Below are positions 6,808 through 8,855 of a DNA stretch of 8,855 nt, in pieces. The position numbers and the translations under genes are program-made. A model generated the notes under the pieces. The model was not told the origin of the DNA, did no database searches, and was given only the letters and a program-made list of their open reading frames with translations. The stretch comes from Phenylobacterium sp. (lineage in GTDB: Bacteria > Pseudomonadota > Alphaproteobacteria > Caulobacterales > Caulobacteraceae), in assembly GCA_019264505.1 (NCBI GenBank), contig JAHUZY010000342.1, forward strand, positions 1 through 8,855, given 5' to 3'. Every line of letters begins with the position of its first letter. The stretch's first letter is position 1.

Positions 6808-6902
6808 GGTCGAGGCGGGGTCCGGGGGCGCGCCGGCGCTGGGGGAGAGAAGACGCCACCCCCGGACATTGAGGCGGGCTGGGAAGCTCAGCCGCCTCGA
6901 CC
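6808..6902 (+). other. Structured murI 3' region with competing hairpins; possible 3'-UTR RNA element
   Basis: Three inverted repeats are nested here. The outer arms are GGTCGAGGCGG (6808-6818) and CCGCCTCGACC (6892-6902), 11 perfect bases. Inside are GTCCGGGGG (6820-6828) and CCCCCGGAC (6859-6867), 9 perfect bases. A second GAGGCGG at 6871-6877 can pair with the same CCGCCTC (6892-6898), extended by CTG/CAG (6879-6881/6889-6891). Two identical 5' arms thus compete for one 3' arm, as in attenuators and riboswitches. The region begins two bases after the murI stop and is followed by the terminator at 6908-6950. I match it to no known RNA family. It may simply be a compound terminator. Confidence 0.45.
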
Positions 6903-6907
6903 GCGCC

Positions 6908-6950
6908 ACTATCGTCCCGGGGCCGCGCCCGGGTCCAATCGATAGTTTTT
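6908..6950 (+). terminator. Intrinsic terminator downstream of murI
   Basis: Stem arms ACTATCG (6908-6914) and CGATAGT (6940-6946) enclose an inner stem CCCGGG (6916-6921) / CCCGGG (6928-6933) with a six-base loop. An asymmetric internal loop (one base against six) separates the two stems. The structure is followed directly by TTTTT (6946-6950) and, after GATG, another TTTT. It should end murI transcription just before the oxyR promoter. Confidence 0.65.
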
Positions 6951-6977
6951 GATGTTTTGATAGGGTCGGCCTATATT
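6949..6977 (+). promoter_or_regulatory. oxyR promoter, predicted leaderless
   Basis: The -35 is TTGATG (6949-6954, 4 of 6), followed by a 17-base spacer and a -10 of TATATT (6972-6977, 5 of 6). Counting 7 bases on from the end of the -10 puts +1 at 6984, the A of the oxyR ATG. No Shine-Dalgarno lies before that ATG, which fits a leaderless transcript. Confidence 0.6.
6960..6974. promoter_or_regulatory. OxyR-type binding half-site at the oxyR promoter
   Basis: ATAG (6960-6963), 7 bases, CTAT (6971-6974) is the exact ATAG-N7-CTAT outline of an OxyR dimer site. An upstream partner at the 22-base period is degenerate (ATCG at 6938-6941), and another ATAG sits at 6942-6945. The site covers the end of the spacer and the first bases of the -10, so bound OxyR would probably repress its own gene. 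Confidence 0.6.
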
Positions 6978-6983
6978 GGCCCC

Positions 6984-7904
6984 ATGATCCTGCCCACGGT
7001 CCGCCAGCTGCAATATCTCAAGCTCCTCGCCGAGCATGGCGCCTTCGGGCGCGCCGCCGAGGCCGCTCACGTCACCCAGCCGACCCTGTCGGCGGGAATC
7101 CAGGAGCTGGAGCGGACCCTGGGGGCGCCGGTGGTCGACCGGGCCCGCACCGGGGTGATCCTGACCGCCGTGGGCGAGGCCGCCCTGCGCCGGGCCGCCA
7201 CCATCCTCAACGAGGCCGAGGAGATGGTTCAGGAGGCCCGCCACGCCGGCCAGCCCCTGTCGGGCCGGTTCCGCCTGGGCGTGATCCCGACCATCGCCCC
7301 CTTCCTGCTGCCCCGGGCCTTTCCCCTGCTGCGCACCCGCTATCCGGACCTGCGGCTCTTCCTGCGGGAGGACCTGACTCAGCGGCTGATCGCGGGCCTC
7401 AAGGCCGGCCAGCTGGACGCCGCCCTGATCGCCCTGCCCTATGAGACCGCGGGTCTCGACCTCGCGCATGTGGCCGATGACGAGCTGGTGGCGGCCCTGC
7501 CGGCCAATCACCCCCTGGCTCGCATGAGCGCCACCCCGCCCGACGAACTGGAGCGGGCGGAGATGATCCTGCTGGAAGATGGCCACTGCCTGCGTGAGCA
7601 CGCCCTGGCCGCCTGCGGCCTGAAGGCGCCCCGGGCCAATACCGATGACGGTCCCTTCGCGGCCACCTCCCTGCCGACCCTCGTGCAGATGGTTGGCTCC
7701 GGCCTGGGAGTCAGCTTCCTGCCGGCCATGGCGGTGGCGGCGGGCCTGACCGATTCCGCGGCCGTGACCATCCGGCCCCTGGCCACCGATCATCCCAGCC
7801 GGGAGATCGTGGTGGCGTGGCGATCCGGCTCCAGCCGGGCGGCCGAAGGCCGACTCCTGGCCGAGATCATGCGCGAAGTGGTCGATCCGCCCCTGCTGTC
7901 CTGA
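6984..7904 (+). CDS. oxyR: Hydrogen peroxide-sensing LysR-family regulator OxyR
   Basis: A 306-residue LysR-type regulator, the same length as E. coli OxyR. I start at ATG 6984 (MILPTVRQLQYLKLLAEH), the point where OxyR proteins normally begin; the frame is open nine codons further back from a TTG, but that lies in the promoter. The winged helix-turn-helix is at about 18-40 (AFGRAAEAAHVTQPTLSAGIQ). The effector domain holds LGVIPTIAPFLLP (98-110), whose Thr103 matches the peroxide-binding Thr100 of E. coli. The redox loop LLEDGHCLREHALAAC carries Cys202 and Cys211, at the same nine-residue spacing as Cys199 and Cys208, with the preceding His201 conserved. FAATSLPTLVQMVGSGLGVSFLP follows as in OxyR. 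Oxidation forms the disulfide and switches on catalase and peroxiredoxin genes. No katG or ahpC is adjacent; the neighbours are murI and a YqjI-like regulator. Confidence 0.94.
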   Translation: MILPTVRQLQYLKLLAEHGAFGRAAEAAHVTQPTLSAGIQELERTLGAPVVDRARTGVILTAVGEAALRRAATILNEAEEMVQEARHAGQPLSGRFRLGVIPTIAPFLLPRAFPLLRTRYPDLRLFLREDLTQRLIAGLKAGQLDAALIALPYETAGLDLAHVADDELVAALPANHPLARMSATPPDELERAEMILLEDGHCLREHALAACGLKAPRANTDDGPFAATSLPTLVQMVGSGLGVSFLPAMAVAAGLTDSAAVTIRPLATDHPSREIVVAWRSGSSRAAEGRLLAEIMREVVDPPLLS

Positions 7905-7927
7905 GCGGCCCCTTGAAGTCCGATACG

Positions 7928-7939
7928 TTTCGATATATC
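7928..7939. promoter_or_regulatory. Upstream degenerate copy of the padR/yqjI operator
   Basis: TTTCGATATATC matches the left part of the main dyad (TTTCGATAGATC at 7945-7956) at 11 of 12 positions and starts 17 bases earlier. Its right arm is degenerate. It may be a second, weaker binding site on the same face region of the promoter. Confidence 0.45.
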
Positions 7940-7962
7940 TATTATTTCGATAGATCGAAATA
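7940..7962 (+). promoter_or_regulatory. Operator dyad overlapping the promoter of the YqjI-like regulator
   Basis: Perfect 9-base arms TATTTCGAT (7943-7951) and ATCGAAATA (7954-7962) flank AG, giving a 20-base dyad that is strikingly AT-rich for this genome. TATTAT at 7940-7945 is a 5-of-6 match to a -10 element, and a TTGAAG at 7913-7918 could serve another promoter register. The dyad lies 13 bases upstream of the start codon. A regulator bound there would block transcription, and autoregulation by the encoded PadR protein is the simplest reading. Confidence 0.65.
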
Positions 7963-7975
7963 GGAACGAAAACAC

Positions 7976-8545
7976 ATGTACGGACGACATTTTGGACACC
8001 ACCCCCACCGGGCCCGGCACAGCCGGCACGGGGTCGGGGGTCATGGCGGCGGTCTTGGGGCCGGCCACGGTCGCCGGGGTGGCCCCCGCCTCGGCCGGTT
8101 CCTGGAGCACGGGGACCTGCGCTTTGTGCTGCTGGCCCTGGTGGAGGAGGCGCCCTCCCACGGCTATGAGCTGATCCGCACCCTGGAGGAGCGCACCGGC
8201 GGGGCCTATCGCCCCAGCCCCGGCGCCATCTACCCGACGCTGGCCCTGCTGGAGGACGAGGGCTTCGTGGCCCAGAGCCAGGGCTCGGGCGCCCGCAAGC
8301 TCTATGAGATCACCCCGGCCGGCCGTGAGGCCCTGGAGCCGCAGCGGCCGTCTGTGGCCGCCATCTTCGCCCGCATGAACGAGACCGGCGACGAGGTCGG
8401 CCGCCACAAGGTCCGCCGGGGCATGGAGAATGTGAAGACCGCCCTGCGGCTGCGCGCCTCCCGCGGCCTGAGCGAGGCCGAGGCCGAGGCCGTCGCGGCC
8501 ATCCTCGACGAGGCGGCCGGCAAGATCGAGCGGGTGGGGCAATGA
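7976..8545 (+). CDS. PadR-family transcriptional regulator with His-rich N-terminus, YqjI-like
   Basis: A 189-residue protein with ATG at 7976 after AGGAA (7962-7966, about 9 bases upstream). Residues 1-41 are Gly/Arg/His-rich, with eight His in the first 31 residues (5, 8, 9, 11, 15, 18, 23, 31) and no Cys. From residue 42 (FLEHGDLRFVLLALVEEAPSHGYELI) to about 121 is a PadR winged helix, with the family signature YRPSPGAIYPTLALLEDEGFV. A C-terminal dimerisation helix region follows (about 125-187). The order His-rich tail, RFLEHGDLRFVLL, HGYELI, SPGAIYPTL, then the long C-terminal helix matches E. coli YqjI, a metal (nickel/iron)-responsive repressor of yqjH and itself. Unlike E. coli YqjI, the tail lacks cysteines, so metal binding would rely on His. 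A dyad operator lies in its promoter. It is coupled by ATGA overlap to the DUF2218 gene. Confidence 0.85.
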   Translation: MYGRHFGHHPHRARHSRHGVGGHGGGLGAGHGRRGGPRLGRFLEHGDLRFVLLALVEEAPSHGYELIRTLEERTGGAYRPSPGAIYPTLALLEDEGFVAQSQGSGARKLYEITPAGREALEPQRPSVAAIFARMNETGDEVGRHKVRRGMENVKTALRLRASRGLSEAEAEAVAAILDEAAGKIERVGQ

Positions 8546-8838
8546 GCGTGAGCGCGTCTCAGGCCAGCGTGCCCACGGCGCACGCTCGCCGCTACATGAT
8601 CCAACTGTGCAAGCACTTCGGCCACAAGGTCGAGACCCGGTTCGATGACCAGACCGGCGAGATCGTCTTCGAGGGCGGAGTCTGCCGCCTGGGCGCGGGG
8701 CCGGTGGCCCTGGACCTGCAGGTCGAGTCCGCCTCGGCCGAGACCCGCGCCCGCCTGGAAGGGGTGATCGACAGTCACCTCAAGCGCTTCGCCTTCCGCG
8801 AGCCTGAGATGGCCGTGACCTGGCGCCCAGCCGCCTAG
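8542..8838 (+). CDS. DUF2218 domain-containing protein
   Basis: A 98-residue single-domain cytoplasmic protein with no signal peptide or membrane segment. ATG at 8542 overlaps the upstream stop (ATGA), preceded by a G-rich GGTGGGG run. Matches to the DUF2218 pattern as I remember it are AHARRYMIQLCKHFGHKV (13-30, with His26 and His29 and Cys24), a D-D-Q-T-G-E-I-V-F strand-turn, C-R-L-G-A strand, and a C-terminal HLKRFAFREPEMAVTWR. The biochemical function of the family is not established. It is often found fused or next to siderophore-interacting (FAD ferric reductase) proteins, so an iron-related role is likely given its YqjI-like neighbour. The coupling means it is produced with its probable repressor. 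Confidence 0.85.
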   Translation: MSVSASQASVPTAHARRYMIQLCKHFGHKVETRFDDQTGEIVFEGGVCRLGAGPVALDLQVESASAETRARLEGVIDSHLKRFAFREPEMAVTWRPAA

Positions 8839-8855
8839 GCTGGCAGGACCAAGAC

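Noticed and set aside
6808..6902. Small SRP RNA or 6S RNA at the structured murI 3' region
   Set aside because: The conserved SRP GGUCAGG...GGAAGG...AGCAGCC core is absent, and no long 6S-type stem with central bubble is evident.
6957..6983. Upstream TTG start for oxyR
   Set aside because: It overlaps the -10 and the OxyR site. OxyR proteins normally start close to the helix-turn-helix, matching ATG 6984.
7992..8174. A 60-codon open frame overlapping the His-rich region of the PadR gene
   Set aside because: It is an out-of-frame shadow within a GC-rich coding region, and the PadR frame carries the conserved domain.
1..8855. CRISPR arrays, IS elements, tRNA or rRNA genes
   Set aside because: I saw no regularly spaced repeats, transposase-like coding region, or tRNA/rRNA signature on either strand.

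Overview
The window is about 8.9 kb of GC-rich chromosomal DNA. It carries nine protein-coding genes, the first of them truncated, packed with short intergenic gaps. The GC bias, the glnD and murI sequence types, the palindromic intergenic repeat containing GCGAGCGCAGCGAGC, and the leaderless promoter layout all suit an alphaproteobacterium, most likely Caulobacteraceae (Caulobacter or Phenylobacterium). That placement is inference. I see no phage, transposon, tRNA, rRNA or CRISPR signal.

Layout. (1) 1-292: 3' end of glnD (C-terminal ACT domain of the PII uridylyltransferase), convergent with a gap of 4 bases on (2) 297-1520 (-), a class III CoA-transferase. (3) A 94-base divergent region separates that gene from an acyl-CoA dehydrogenase (1615-2781) and an enoyl-CoA hydratase/isomerase-family gene (2778-3554), which are translationally coupled by an ATGA overlap. 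These three genes look like an acyl-CoA activation and beta-oxidation module of unknown substrate. In all three, the residue at the textbook catalytic position differs from the canonical one. (4) 3555-3699 holds two inverted copies of a REP-like palindrome between convergent genes. (5) 3700-5820 (-) is an exported M3-family zinc oligopeptidase (Dcp-like) with a Tat-type signal peptide. (6) A 134-base divergent region contains a 7-base-arm dyad and leads to murI (5955-6806, glutamate racemase). (7) 6807-6983 is a structured murI 3' region with competing hairpins, then an intrinsic terminator whose U-tract runs into the oxyR promoter. (8) 6984-7904: oxyR, with both peroxide-sensing cysteines, a promoter that predicts a leaderless transcript, and a consensus OxyR half-site lying on the promoter. 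(9) 7905-7975 holds a 20-base perfect dyad operator and leads to a PadR-family regulator with a His-rich N-terminus (YqjI-like, 7976-8545). This overlaps by ATGA a DUF2218 gene (8542-8838), a family associated with siderophore-interacting proteins.

The right-hand third is the most interesting part: a peroxide sensor (OxyR) next to a probable metal-responsive YqjI-type repressor and a DUF2218 protein, each regulator with a recognisable operator at its own promoter. This suggests a locus linking peroxide stress to iron or siderophore handling. A siderophore-interacting ferric reductase (YqjH/ViuB type) may lie just beyond the right edge.
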